DNA of 64,000 bases from Streptomyces luomodiensis (GCF_031679605.1 NZ_CP117522.1:5890001-5954000), one strand, 5' to 3'; numbered from the stretch's first letter, positions 36,443 to 45,035 are shown. Made by a program: numbers and translations. The notes: a model not told the origin generated them from the sequence alone.

Positions 36443-37408
36443 TCAGGTGCCGGGGCGCGCTGGGGCGTTCTCCGGGTCTGGTGGGCCGGTGATCACCGCC
36501 GTGACCCGGCTGCCCCGGGGCAGGGCGCCCCGTTCCGCCAGGTCGTAGACGGCCCACAGCATCTTCGCCACGTACCGTCGCTCCACCCGCACCCCGTGCC
36601 GCTCCTCGAACCGGGCCGCGAACGCCTCCAGTTCCGCCGGGACCCGTCCGTACCCGCCGCCGTGGTAGTCGTGTTCGATCCGCCAGTTGTCGAACGTCCG
36701 GCCCCACCCCCGCTGGTGCAGCCGCGTGACCTCGGTGTCCAGGTATCCGGCGCCCCCCTTCAGCACCGCGATCCCCAGCGCACCGGCCCCGGCCGGGAGG
36801 CCGGCCGCGATACCGGCCAGGGTGCCGCCGGTGCCGACGGCGCAGCAGACGATGTCGCGCGCCCCCAGATCGGGCAGCTCCGCCGCGACCTCGGCGGCCC
36901 CGCGCGCCGCGGGCACGTTCGTACCGCCCTCCGGCAGCACCCAGCACCGCCCCCAGCGCTCCTGGAGTTCCCGCAGGGGGCGAGGGTCGTCCTGGCTCAG
37001 GGCGCGGAGCGTCTCGCGATAGGCCGACCGGGTCACGAAGGCCAGCTCCATGCCGGACTCCTCGGCCCGCGCCAGCGACCAGTTGCGGGGCGCGTCCGCC
37101 AGTTCGTCGCCCCGGATGATCCCGACCGTCGACAGCCCGTACGCGGCGCCCGCTGCCGCCACCGCGCGGATGTGGTTGGAGTACGCCCCGCCGAAGGTGA
37201 GCAGCCGGGTATGTCCCCGTTCGACGGCCGCGCGCACATTGGGAATGAGCTTGCGCCATTTGTTGCCGGGTACCAGCGGGTGAATGAGGTCATCCCGCTT
37301 CAGCCGCAGCTCCACGCCCCGCTCGGCCAGCCATGCGTCGGGCACGTCGCGCACCGGCGACGGCAGCCGGGGCTCGTGCCGGGCGGCCAGGTCCGTGGGA
37401 ACGCTCAC
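36443..37408 (-). CDS. D-cysteine desulfhydrase / ACC-deaminase family PLP enzyme
   Basis: A 321-residue fold-type II PLP enzyme. The lysine segment KRDDLIHPLVPGNKWRKL and the GGAYSNHIRA motif are shared by D-cysteine desulfhydrase (DcyD) and 1-aminocyclopropane-1-carboxylate deaminase, and GTGGTLAG is the phosphate-binding loop. The start is uncertain: I give the GTG at 37408, while an in-frame ATG at 37486 would add a low-complexity NGMDAMDGMDG leader. It lies just left of the peptide cluster but is not obviously part of it. Confidence 0.85.
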   Translation of the reverse strand: MSVPTDLAARHEPRLPSPVRDVPDAWLAERGVELRLKRDDLIHPLVPGNKWRKLIPNVRAAVERGHTRLLTFGGAYSNHIRAVAAAGAAYGLSTVGIIRGDELADAPRNWSLARAEESGMELAFVTRSAYRETLRALSQDDPRPLRELQERWGRCWVLPEGGTNVPAARGAAEVAAELPDLGARDIVCCAVGTGGTLAGIAAGLPAGAGALGIAVLKGGAGYLDTEVTRLHQRGWGRTFDNWRIEHDYHGGGYGRVPAELEAFAARFEERHGVRVERRYVAKMLWAVYDLAERGALPRGSRVTAVITGPPDPENAPARPGT

Positions 37409-37581
37409 CCGTCCATTCTGCCCGCTGCCCTCGATTACCGAGCCACGGCTGCCGTCCATGCCATCCATGGCGTCCATGCCGTTCATTGCCGAGTCGATGT
37501 GGCGAAACGGAAAGGGCAACGCGGGACGGGAAAAGCCTTTACGGTGGGTGTTCTGGATATGGCCGCTCAACACTGTACTAA

Positions 37582-37665
37582 CAGGTTTAGGTGCATATCA
37601 AAGGTCCGGTGAGCCATCTGCGAAAGGTGGACGGTTCCGGCCATGGCCTAAACCTGCGACCTTTG
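37582..37665. promoter_or_regulatory. Interleaved inverted repeats with pseudoknot topology
   Basis: Arm a CAGGTTTAGG (37582-37591) pairs perfectly with 37647-37656, and arm b CAAAGGTC (37599-37606) pairs perfectly with 37658-37665. The a-b-a'-b' order is that of an H-type pseudoknot. A GGCCATGGCC palindrome (37639-37648) lies inside. The element ends about 40 bp before the hypothetical gene and marks the left border of the cluster. Confidence 0.55.
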
Positions 37666-37705
37666 CCCCCTAGTACCCCGTCTGTCTGGCTTGGACGCTT
37701 GTTCG

Positions 37706-38071
37706 ATGTATCTGGTACACGTGCGCATGGGCACGCCCGCGGGTTTCGTCCTGCCTGAGCAGCCACATCGCTGCTTCATCGACCGTGCCTTATCCAGTGA
37801 GAAAGTCGAGCACGCGAGCGTGCATTCCGATGAGCCGGGCCTGGTGGTGGTCGGGCTGTTCCTGGTCGCGGAGAGCGTCGTGGCAGCCGAGACCACCGCC
37901 CTCGACGTCACCATTCGCACCCTTGCCGGGGAATCGGCGTGGGACGGTGCGCGCATCCTGAGCTGTTCCGTCGCCCTGGTCGCGGACTTCTTCAACCATC
38001 TGATCAACGAGAGCTCGGGGGACGGTGGACGGTCTATGCAACTGCCCGATCAGGCCAGCGATGACAGCTGA
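37706..38071 (+). CDS. Hypothetical protein with a TTA codon
   Basis: About 121 residues with no family I can name. It begins MYLVHVRMGTPAGFVLP, has a hydrophobic middle (PGLVVVGLFLVAESV) and no signal peptide. Codon 29 (37790-37792) is TTA, so expression may require the bldA tRNA. The ribosome site is weak (GGACG); an upstream in-frame TTG at 37691 is an alternative start. It directly precedes the secreted-peptide gene and SARP activator, which suggests a regulatory role, but that is inference. Confidence 0.65.
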   Translation: MYLVHVRMGTPAGFVLPEQPHRCFIDRALSSEKVEHASVHSDEPGLVVVGLFLVAESVVAAETTALDVTIRTLAGESAWDGARILSCSVALVADFFNHLINESSGDGGRSMQLPDQASDDS

Positions 38072-38177
38072 CAACTGATCGCTGGAGAGGCGAAGCTGAA
38101 TGCGTCAGCACGGAAACGTGCCAGTGCGAATTCGCCTTCCACTCTGTTCTAACACTGCGCCAAGGGAGTGACGGGAC

Positions 38178-38351
38178 ATGACCTCTACCCGCATCAAGAT
38201 CGCGAAGACCCTGGTGGCGATGGTCGTCTCCACCGCCTCGATCGGCTCGGCCGCCGCGCTGGCCACCGCTCAGGACAGCCACCAGCTCCGTGCCCAGGTC
38301 GCGACGTCCGAGGCCGTGTACAGCGGCACGGACACCACCGGCTGGGACTGA
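38178..38351 (+). CDS. Small secreted peptide (57 residues)
   Basis: A short gene with GGGAGTGACGGG ahead of the ATG. The product starts MTSTRIKIAKTLVAMVVS and continues with a hydrophobic stretch to ALATA, a clear Sec signal with probable cleavage after an Ala-x-Ala site near residue 31. That leaves a mature peptide of about 26 residues ending YSGTDTTGWD. No cysteines are present. Its position between the TTA-containing hypothetical gene and the SARP activator makes an extracellular signal or a cluster-linked small protein plausible; neither is shown. Confidence 0.7.
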   Translation: MTSTRIKIAKTLVAMVVSTASIGSAAALATAQDSHQLRAQVATSEAVYSGTDTTGWD

Positions 38352-38700
38352 GCCACCCGGAGGCTCCGGAGGAGACCGTCGAGCAGAGAGCAATCCGCAC
38401 CTTTCCGCAGACGAATCGCAGTCGAATCTCAGATGATCCGCTGGCCGCGCATGGCGGCCGGCCTGCCCAGGCGGGCCCGCGCCCGGCCCGTACCCCGGCA
38501 CCCGCCCACACCTCCCGGCACCGCCCAGCTGCGTGAGACGCGCCGCGGTGGACCACCTGGCCCCGGCCGATGCGGATGGCGGCCGACGCGTGCGGCACCC
38601 ATGGTGGACCTCCGCGGACAAGCCGCTGGGCGGTGGCCAGGCGGCCCCCCGGGACATCAGCAACAACAGACAGCCATGGAAACAAGGATGGTGCACATCA
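38352..38700. other. Gene-free stretch upstream of the SARP activator
   Basis: About 350 bp between the small peptide gene and the activator. It should carry the activator promoter. I find no convincing -35/-10 pair, no SARP heptamer repeats and no further open frame with a ribosome site. Confidence 0.5.
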
Positions 38701-39564
38701 GTGAGTGACCTACGGTTCTCGCTGCTCGGGCCGGTTCGCGCCTGGTTCGGTGGAGAGGAGATCGACATCGGGCCACCTCAGCAACGTGCGATGCTCGCGG
38801 TGCTCCTGTTGCGCCTGGGCGAGCCGATCACCGGCGAAAACGCCGTGCGGGCTCTATGGGACGACAAGGCACCGTCGGCCGCCGAGGGCACGGTCCGCAC
38901 CTACATCTACCGGCTCCGGCACCGGATGACGGACGTCGTCGGGGCCGACCGGCTCGCGATCCGCACCCGCAACGGCGGTTACCAGCTGACGTTGCACGGG
39001 GCGACGATCGACACCCATCTGTTCCAGCAGCTCCTGGCCGACGCCCGGCGGGCTCGGGCGGAGGACCGGCTGGACGAAGCGCTGGACCACTACTACGCAT
39101 GCCTCCAGCTCTGGCGTGGTGTGCCCATCGCCGGCACCTACACCAGCTACTTCTCCGATGAACGGGAACGCCTGCAACAGCTCCGCTTCGACGCGGTCGA
39201 GGAGTTCGCGACCGTGGCGATCAGCCTCGGTGAGCACGCCAAGGCCGTACCGATCCTGAAGATGGCGGTGGCCACCCAGCCGTTGCGCGAGAAGCTGTGG
39301 GAAGTGCTGATCCTGGCACTGTCCGGACTGGGCAGACGCGCCGACGCGCTGGCCGCCTACCAGGACGCCAGGCGCGTGCTGAAAACCGAACTGGGCCTCG
39401 AACCCACCCCCGCCTTACGGGAACTGCACCGCCGGATCCTCGCATCGGAATCGTTCCGCCCGGCGATGCCGGTCGCCGCGGAGCTGTTCCGGCCGGCCGC
39501 GTCCGTACCCCGGTCACACATCGCCGACCTCAGCCTGTGGCATGGCTGGGCCGAAGGAGCCTGA
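38701..39564 (+). CDS. SARP-family pathway-specific activator with a TTA codon
   Basis: A 287-residue Streptomyces antibiotic regulatory protein: OmpR-like winged helix at residues 1-95 (LRFSLLGPVRAWFGG, QQRAMLAVLLL, YIYRLRHRM) and a bacterial transcriptional activation (BTAD) domain to about 255, ending LGLEPTPALRELHRRIL. GTG start with AAGGATGG upstream. Codon 239 (39415-39417) is TTA, so full-length protein should depend on bldA, a classical switch for secondary metabolism. Its stop overlaps the thioesterase ATG. It is the likely activator of the peptide operon. Confidence 0.95.
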   Translation: MSDLRFSLLGPVRAWFGGEEIDIGPPQQRAMLAVLLLRLGEPITGENAVRALWDDKAPSAAEGTVRTYIYRLRHRMTDVVGADRLAIRTRNGGYQLTLHGATIDTHLFQQLLADARRARAEDRLDEALDHYYACLQLWRGVPIAGTYTSYFSDERERLQQLRFDAVEEFATVAISLGEHAKAVPILKMAVATQPLREKLWEVLILALSGLGRRADALAAYQDARRVLKTELGLEPTPALRELHRRILASESFRPAMPVAAELFRPAASVPRSHIADLSLWHGWAEGA

Positions 39565-40391
39565 TGAGCGAGCACATTGCCGAACCCGTGACGAACCCGA
39601 GGCCGCGGCGCCCCAAGAAGCCGGCGTGGCTGTCCCGAATGCCCGATCCGGAGGCGGAGGCGCGGCTGTTCTGTTTCCCGTACTCGGGCTGTAGTGCGTC
39701 GATGTACAGCCGGTGGCCGCGCCGGATCGGGCCGATCGAGGTGTGTCTGGTGCAGCCGCCGGCCCGGCAGAACCGGATACGCGAACCGCACTACCGGACC
39801 TACGAGGCGCTGGCCGCGTCCTTCATCGAGGAGCTGCTGCCCTACTTCGACCGGCCGTTCGGCTTTTTCGGGCACTGCGGCGGTGCGCTGCCCGGTGTCG
39901 AGGTGGCCCGGCAGCTGGCCGCGGCCGGTCTGCCGACGCCGCGGCGGGTGTTCGTGTCCTCGCAGGTCGCCCCGCATGACGGACCGTACGGCCGACTGCT
40001 GGGGCTGGACTCCGAGGGCCTCGGCGAGGAACTGCGCAAGATGATCGTCAGCCTCGGTGGGGTGCCGACCCCCGAACTGGTCGAGATGGGCCTGGACCTG
40101 CTGATCCAGGACATCGACGCGAACAAGCGCTATGTGGTCGAGGAGCGGTTCACCCTGCCCGTCGGCATCACCGCGATCGGCTGGGACGACGACCCCGAGA
40201 TCCCGATGGACCTGATGGGCGGCTGGAAGGAGACGTCCGAGGACTGCCGCTACACCCTCCTGGAGGGCGGTCACTTCGAGTTCCTCGGCGCTCCGGCGGC
40301 GCTGCTCGCGGAGTTCGAGCGCGATCTGACGGCGTCGGCGTCGGCGACGGCGTCGGAGTCGGAGTCGGCGTCGGAGTCGGCGTCGCACTGA
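39564..40391 (+). CDS. Type II thioesterase with a Cys nucleophile
   Basis: A 275-residue alpha/beta hydrolase of the NRPS-editing type II thioesterase family, which clears misprimed carrier domains. The family motif FxGHSxG reads FGHCGG here: the nucleophile position is Cys105 (codon TGC), not Ser. The acidic residue lies in GWDDDPEIP and the catalytic His in LEGGHFEF. The C-terminal 20 residues are a Ser/Ala/Glu tail encoded by GTCGGA/GTCGGC slippage repeats. It starts within the activator stop codon (TGATG), so the two are co-translated. Confidence 0.92.
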   Translation: MSEHIAEPVTNPRPRRPKKPAWLSRMPDPEAEARLFCFPYSGCSASMYSRWPRRIGPIEVCLVQPPARQNRIREPHYRTYEALAASFIEELLPYFDRPFGFFGHCGGALPGVEVARQLAAAGLPTPRRVFVSSQVAPHDGPYGRLLGLDSEGLGEELRKMIVSLGGVPTPELVEMGLDLLIQDIDANKRYVVEERFTLPVGITAIGWDDDPEIPMDLMGGWKETSEDCRYTLLEGGHFEFLGAPAALLAEFERDLTASASATASESESASESASH

Positions 40392-40420
40392 ACCGACCCT
40401 GTGTGATGTGACCCTCTGCG

Positions 40421-40480
40421 TCCCCACGTGAACCGCCCCGGGCTCCCTGATGCCCACCCGGCCCGGGGCGGTTCATCGTG
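40421..40480. terminator. Strong bidirectional terminator at the centre of convergent operons
   Basis: Perfect 14-bp arms GAACCGCCCCGGGC (40430-40443) and 40461-40474, extended by flanking CCCCAC/GTGGGG pairing. It separates the plus-strand activator/thioesterase pair from the minus-strand peptide operon. Confidence 0.85.
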
Positions 40481-40494
40481 GGGCACCACGCTTT

Positions 40495-41598
40495 TCAGGC
40501 GATGTGGTGCATCCAGCCGTACGGGTCGTCGGCCACTCCTTCCTGGAGGTCGGTCAGGTGTTGACGCAGCCGCAGCGTGAGCGGGCCGGGCTCGTTGCCG
40601 TTGATGGCGAACCCGCCGGTGGCGTGGCGCACCGTGCCCACTGGGGTGATCGCGGCCGCGGTGCCGCAGGCGAAGACCTCGGTCAGCTCTCCCGAGACCG
40701 CCGCCGCCTCCCACTCGTCCACCGATATGCGCCGTTCCTCGATGCCGTAGCCGAGGTCGGCGGCCAGCCGCAGCAGCGAGTCCCGGGTGACGCCGGGCAG
40801 CAGCGAGCCGCTCAGCTCCGGGGTCACCAGCCGGGCGTCACGCCCGGAGCCGAAGACGAAGAAGATGTTCATGCCGCCCATCTCCTCGACCCAGCGGCGT
40901 TCCGCGGCGTCCAGCCAGACGACCTGGTCGCAGCCCTTCTCCGCGGCCTGCGCCTGGGCGACCAGCGTTCCGGCGTAGTTCCCGGCGCACTTGGCCGCGC
41001 CGGTGCCGCCGGGCGCCGCCCGGATGTACTCCTGCGACAGCCATACGCTGACCGGCTTCAGGCCCCCGCTGAAGTAGGACCCGGCCGGCAACGCGACCAG
41101 CACGTACTGGTACGCGGTCCCCGCTCCGACGGTCAGGTTGGTCGATGTGGCGATCAGCAGCGGCCGCAGGTACAGCGACTGCCCGCGTCCGGAGGGGACC
41201 CACCGCTCGTCGAGCGTGACCAGTTCGGTCAGCGAGTGCAGGAACAGCTCCTCGGGCAGCTCCGGCATCGCCAGCCGCCGCGCCGAGGCGCGGAACCGCC
41301 GCGCGTTGGCCTCGGGGCGGAAGCAGGCGATCGATCCGTCGGGCTGCCGGAACGCCTTCAGCCCCTCGAAGATGGCCTGCCCGTAGTGGAGTACGGAGGC
41401 GCACGGGGACAGCACGAGCGGTTCGTGCGGCCGGACCGCCGCGTTGTGCCAGCCTCGTTCGTGGTCGAAGTCGATCGTCACCATGTGGTCGGTGACGTAT
41501 CTGCCGAACCCGGGGTCGCCCAGGATCGAGGCGACCTGGCTCTCCGGAGTGATGCGCTCGCTCCGGAACCGGGTGAACGCTGGGGTCATCGTCGTCAT
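40495..41598 (-). CDS. Branched-chain amino acid aminotransferase (class IV)
   Basis: A 367-residue IlvE-type fold-type IV PLP enzyme interconverting Val/Ile/Leu and their 2-keto acids. The Schiff-base lysine is Lys203 in GTGAAKCAGNYAG. Other signatures are LHYGQAIFEGLKA and the EVFACGTAAAITPVG phosphate-binding segment. It is the last gene of the peptide operon, 31 bp after the P450. A pathway copy may supply a branched monomer, or work with a C-methyltransferase to make a beta-methyl amino acid through the keto acid. Confidence 0.94.
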   Translation of the reverse strand: MTTMTPAFTRFRSERITPESQVASILGDPGFGRYVTDHMVTIDFDHERGWHNAAVRPHEPLVLSPCASVLHYGQAIFEGLKAFRQPDGSIACFRPEANARRFRASARRLAMPELPEELFLHSLTELVTLDERWVPSGRGQSLYLRPLLIATSTNLTVGAGTAYQYVLVALPAGSYFSGGLKPVSVWLSQEYIRAAPGGTGAAKCAGNYAGTLVAQAQAAEKGCDQVVWLDAAERRWVEEMGGMNIFFVFGSGRDARLVTPELSGSLLPGVTRDSLLRLAADLGYGIEERRISVDEWEAAAVSGELTEVFACGTAAAITPVGTVRHATGGFAINGNEPGPLTLRLRQHLTDLQEGVADDPYGWMHHIA

Positions 41599-41629
41599 GA
41601 TGCCTCGCACATCCCTGGTCGTGTCGTCG

Positions 41630-42874
41630 TCACCGACGACGCCTGGTCGCGACAAGCGGCAGGTGCTTGACGCCGGCGATGAAGTTGGAGTGCAGGTGCT
41701 CCGCCTCGCCGACCTGCTCGAACTTCTCGAACTGGGCGAACAGCTCGGTGAAGAACTCCCAGAGCGTCAGCCGGGCCACGGCGTGCCCGACGCAGAAGTG
41801 CGGCCCGATGCCGAAGGCGAGGTGACGCTTGGCGTTGCGCCGGATGTCGAACCTGTAGGGGTCGGGGAAGACATCGACGTCCCGGTTGGCCGACCCCAGC
41901 CAGGCGACGATCGGCTCGCCCGCGCGGATCGTCACGCCGCTGAGCGTGACGTCCTGCTTCGCGTAGCGCATGAAGTGGGTGGCCGGCGACGTCCAGCGCA
42001 GCGCCTCCTCGATGCCGCTCTCCAGCAGCTCCGGGTGGGTGGCCCAGTCGTCGTACCCGCCGTTCTCGAGCAGCTCGATCATGGCGCCGTTCGGCACATG
42101 GGGCGTGGTCACGTTGGCGCCCAGCAGCAGGCTGTAGCAGTTCGAGACGATCTCGCCGGGCTGGAGCTTCCGCCCGTCCTCGAAGTCCATGGTGCGCAGG
42201 ACGTCGATCAGGTCACCGTTGCCGTCGCCCTTGCGCTGCGCCATCGCCTCCTCGAAGGTGGCGAACAGCTGCCGGTGCGCGAGTTGCAGGGTTCCCCGGG
42301 AGCCGGCCGGGGTGATGAACTCCGGGTCGTCCGGGGCGATGGCCTGGCTGGTCAGATAGGTCAGCCGCGGCCAGTGCTCGCGGTCCAGGCCCATCAGCGT
42401 GCCGGTGACCGCCATCGGCAGCTTGCCGGTGAGCTCGGCGAAGTCGAACGGCTCCCCGTCGACGATGTCGCCGAAGAGGTACTTGATCTCGTTGCGGATC
42501 AGCGGGCGGTGCCGGTCCAGCACCTTCGCGTTGAGCGCCCGCTGGATCGGGGAGCGCATCCGGGTGTGCCGGGGCGGGTCCGTCGCCGGCAGCTGGCGCC
42601 GGCTGGCCGGGTCCTTCTTGCCGAGCAGGTTCAGCAGGGTGCCGTGCTCGGAGGTGAAGACGTGGTGGTCGCGCAGCACCCGCGCGACATCGTCGAACTT
42701 CGTCGCGGACCAGAAGCCCAGCTTCGGCGTGACCTGCTGCCAGGGCACCGGCTCGCGCTCGCGCATGGCGTGCCAGATCGCGTGCGGATCACCCTCCCCG
42801 TGCAGCGCGGGGTCCACCAGGTCGAAGTGGGCCAGGTCGATGGGCTCGGTTCCGGTCGGCCGGGTCAGCCTCAT
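41630..42874 (-). CDS. Cytochrome P450
   Basis: A 414-residue class I bacterial P450. Heme-ligand motif FGIGPHFCVG gives Cys361, the ExxR pair lies in EEALR, and the I-helix segment is LLLGANVTTPH (a GANVT variant of the usual AGxxT). The start codon overlaps the A-T NRPS stop (ATGA), so it is a dedicated cluster enzyme. It may hydroxylate a carrier-bound amino acid or the released peptide. No ferredoxin gene is visible in the window. Confidence 0.95.
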   Translation of the reverse strand: MRLTRPTGTEPIDLAHFDLVDPALHGEGDPHAIWHAMREREPVPWQQVTPKLGFWSATKFDDVARVLRDHHVFTSEHGTLLNLLGKKDPASRRQLPATDPPRHTRMRSPIQRALNAKVLDRHRPLIRNEIKYLFGDIVDGEPFDFAELTGKLPMAVTGTLMGLDREHWPRLTYLTSQAIAPDDPEFITPAGSRGTLQLAHRQLFATFEEAMAQRKGDGNGDLIDVLRTMDFEDGRKLQPGEIVSNCYSLLLGANVTTPHVPNGAMIELLENGGYDDWATHPELLESGIEEALRWTSPATHFMRYAKQDVTLSGVTIRAGEPIVAWLGSANRDVDVFPDPYRFDIRRNAKRHLAFGIGPHFCVGHAVARLTLWEFFTELFAQFEKFEQVGEAEHLHSNFIAGVKHLPLVATRRRR

Positions 42875-44760
42875 CGGTTGTCTCCTTCACTGCTCTGGCG
42901 CACCAGGTCTCCCCGGTGGACCGTGTCGGGAGCGTCCAAGGTCACGGTCGGCCACTTCTCGTCCCCGGCCTGCGGGGCCTGGGGGGCGGCCTTGCGGTCG
43001 ACCATCTCGGCCAGCCCGGCCACCGTCGCGTTCTCGAAGAACAGCTGGGCGGCGGGGACGTCGACCGACAGCGCGCGCCGGATCTGGCCGAGCAGGTCGG
43101 CGGCGATCAGGGAGTTCCCCCCGATGTCGAAGAAGTCGTCGTGGATGCCGACCTTCTGGACCGCCAGCACGGTCGACCACAGGTCGGCCAGCAGCTCCTC
43201 GACCTCGGTACGCGGCTTCTCGTACTCGGTGTCCACATCGCGTGGCGACAGCGCCGGCGCCGGCAGCGACCGCCGGTCGATCTTCCCGTTCCGGGTCAGC
43301 GGGAAGGAGTCCAGCAGCACGATCGCGGCCGGAACGGCGTGCCGGGGCAGCTTCTGGTGCAGCGCGAGGCGCAGCTCGCCCAGCAGGCTGTCGTCGTCAT
43401 CGTGCGGCACCACATAGGCGACCAGGGACTTCTCGCCCGGCACGACGTCCTCGCGGACCACCACGACGGCTTCCTTGACGCCCGGCTGGCCGGTCAGCAC
43501 GGACACGATCTCGCCCAGCTCGATCCGGTAGCCGCCGACCTTCACCTGGTCGTCGAGGCGGCCGCGGAATTCGATCACCCCGTCGGCGCGGCGGCGGGCC
43601 ACGTCACCGATGCCGTACATCCGCTCGCCGGGCCGGAACGGGTCCGGTACGAAGCGCTCCGAGGTGAGTCCCGGCTGCCCCAGGTAGCCCCGGGCGAGCC
43701 CGGTGCCCGAGGTGTAGAGCAGACCCCATTCGCCGTCCGGGACCGGCCGCAGCTTCTCGTCCAGGACGTACACGTTGGTGTCGGTGATGGCCCGGCCGAT
43801 CGGCACCGTGTCGCCGACCGGCTCGGTGACCGTGTGGCAGGTGGTGAAGCAGGTGTTCTCGGTCGGTCCGTACCCGTTGACCAGCCGCAGGTCCGGATAG
43901 GTGCGGTGGACGGTGTTGATATGCGCGGGGGAGAGCACATCGCCGCCGGCGAGCAGCTGGCGCAGTCCGCGCAGAGACCTCAGATGGCTGTCGACCATGC
44001 GGTGGAAGAGCCCGGTGGTCAGCCAGAGCGTGGTGATCTCCTCCCGGTCCAGGCAGTCGGCCAGCTCCGACAGCGACAGCGTGCCGGGCGGGTAGATGAC
44101 CAGCCGGCCACCGTGCAGCAGCGCTCCCCAGATCTCGAAGACGGAGGGGTCGAACGTCAGCTGGCACAGTTGCAGCCACGTCTCGTCCGGGCCGAACTCC
44201 GCGTAGTCGCCGTTGCTGACCAGCCTGGTCACACCGCGGTGCGGCACCGCCACGGCCTTGGGCAGCCCGGTCGAGCCGGAGGTGTAGCACACATACGCCA
44301 GGCTCTCGGCGGTGATACCGGCAGACACCGGGTCGGTGCCGGCCGCCGGTCCGTCCGCCGCCTGATCGAGGTTGATCACGGTCGCGTCGACCTCGGGCAG
44401 CTGGTCGATCACCGGCTGGTGGGTGAGCAGTACCCGGGCGCCCGACTTCTCCAGCATGTGCCGGAACCGCTCGGCCGGCTCCCCCGGGTGCACCGGCAGA
44501 TACGCCCCGCCCGCCTTCACGATGCCGACCAGGGCGATCACCATCTCGAAGGAGCGCTCGACACACACCCCGACCACGCTCTCCGGGCCGACGCCGAGCG
44601 CCCGCAACCGGTGTGCGAGCCGGGTCGCGCGCTCATCGAGCTGCTGGTACGTCAGGTCTTCGTCCCGAAAGCGCAGGGCCGTGGCACCGGGGCGGCGCCG
44701 GACCTGTTCCTCGAACAATTCGGTGATCGTCGCGTCTCGCCAGTCCTGCCTGGTACTCAT
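42871..44760 (-). CDS. Stand-alone NRPS adenylation-thiolation protein
   Basis: A 629-residue A-T didomain. Adenylation motifs include YTSGSTGLPKAVAVPH (A3), FDPSVFEIWG (A4) and NGYGPTEN (A5); the carrier domain FFDIGGNSL has its phosphopantetheine Ser at about 549. The specificity-pocket residues I read by hand are D-P-F-W-L-G-G-C-F-K, close to valine codes such as DAFWIGGTFK, so a branched aliphatic residue is predicted. A 45-residue tail after the carrier may dock to the main NRPS. GAGGAG lies upstream of the ATG at 44760. The MbtH gene precedes it. Confidence 0.93.
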   Translation of the reverse strand: MSTRQDWRDATITELFEEQVRRRPGATALRFRDEDLTYQQLDERATRLAHRLRALGVGPESVVGVCVERSFEMVIALVGIVKAGGAYLPVHPGEPAERFRHMLEKSGARVLLTHQPVIDQLPEVDATVINLDQAADGPAAGTDPVSAGITAESLAYVCYTSGSTGLPKAVAVPHRGVTRLVSNGDYAEFGPDETWLQLCQLTFDPSVFEIWGALLHGGRLVIYPPGTLSLSELADCLDREEITTLWLTTGLFHRMVDSHLRSLRGLRQLLAGGDVLSPAHINTVHRTYPDLRLVNGYGPTENTCFTTCHTVTEPVGDTVPIGRAITDTNVYVLDEKLRPVPDGEWGLLYTSGTGLARGYLGQPGLTSERFVPDPFRPGERMYGIGDVARRRADGVIEFRGRLDDQVKVGGYRIELGEIVSVLTGQPGVKEAVVVVREDVVPGEKSLVAYVVPHDDDDSLLGELRLALHQKLPRHAVPAAIVLLDSFPLTRNGKIDRRSLPAPALSPRDVDTEYEKPRTEVEELLADLWSTVLAVQKVGIHDDFFDIGGNSLIAADLLGQIRRALSVDVPAAQLFFENATVAGLAEMVDRKAAPQAPQAGDEKWPTVTLDAPDTVHRGDLVRQSSEGDNR

Positions 44761-44825
44761 CCGTTTCTCATCTCCTCTTCGGCCGGCACCGATCCGGCTC
44801 GACGGCTTTTTCGGCAGAGTTTCGG

Positions 44826-45035
44826 TCACGCACCGGCCAGGTGGGCGACCAGGGACGCCGGCCGCATATCCACCCAGTGGCTCTCCACGTAGTCCAGGCA
44901 TTCCTGGCGGGCGCCGGGGCCGAACACCACGGTCCACCCGGCGGGGGTCTCGGCGAACTCCGGCCACAGCGAATGCTGGTTCTCGGCGTTCACGAGCACC
45001 CGGTAGCCGGCGTTGTCGTCCTCGAACGGATTCAC
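44826..45035 (-). CDS. MbtH-family NRPS accessory protein
   Basis: A 69-residue MbtH-like protein that binds and activates adenylation domains. The signature NPFEDD...YRVLVNAENQHSLWPEFAETPAGW and the three conserved tryptophans are present. GTG start with GGAAGGAAG upstream. It lies directly before the stand-alone A-T gene. Confidence 0.96.
   Translation of the reverse strand: MNPFEDDNAGYRVLVNAENQHSLWPEFAETPAGWTVVFGPGARQECLDYVESHWVDMRPASLVAHLAGA

Noticed and set aside
37409..37705. tRNA or attachment site at the left border of the cluster
   Set aside because: The paired elements do not form a cloverleaf and no integrase or direct repeat is seen; the pseudoknot topology fits better.
42916..44892. 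658-codon plus-strand frame opposite the A-T NRPS gene
   Set aside because: Same reason: antisense shadow of a conserved adenylation domain.
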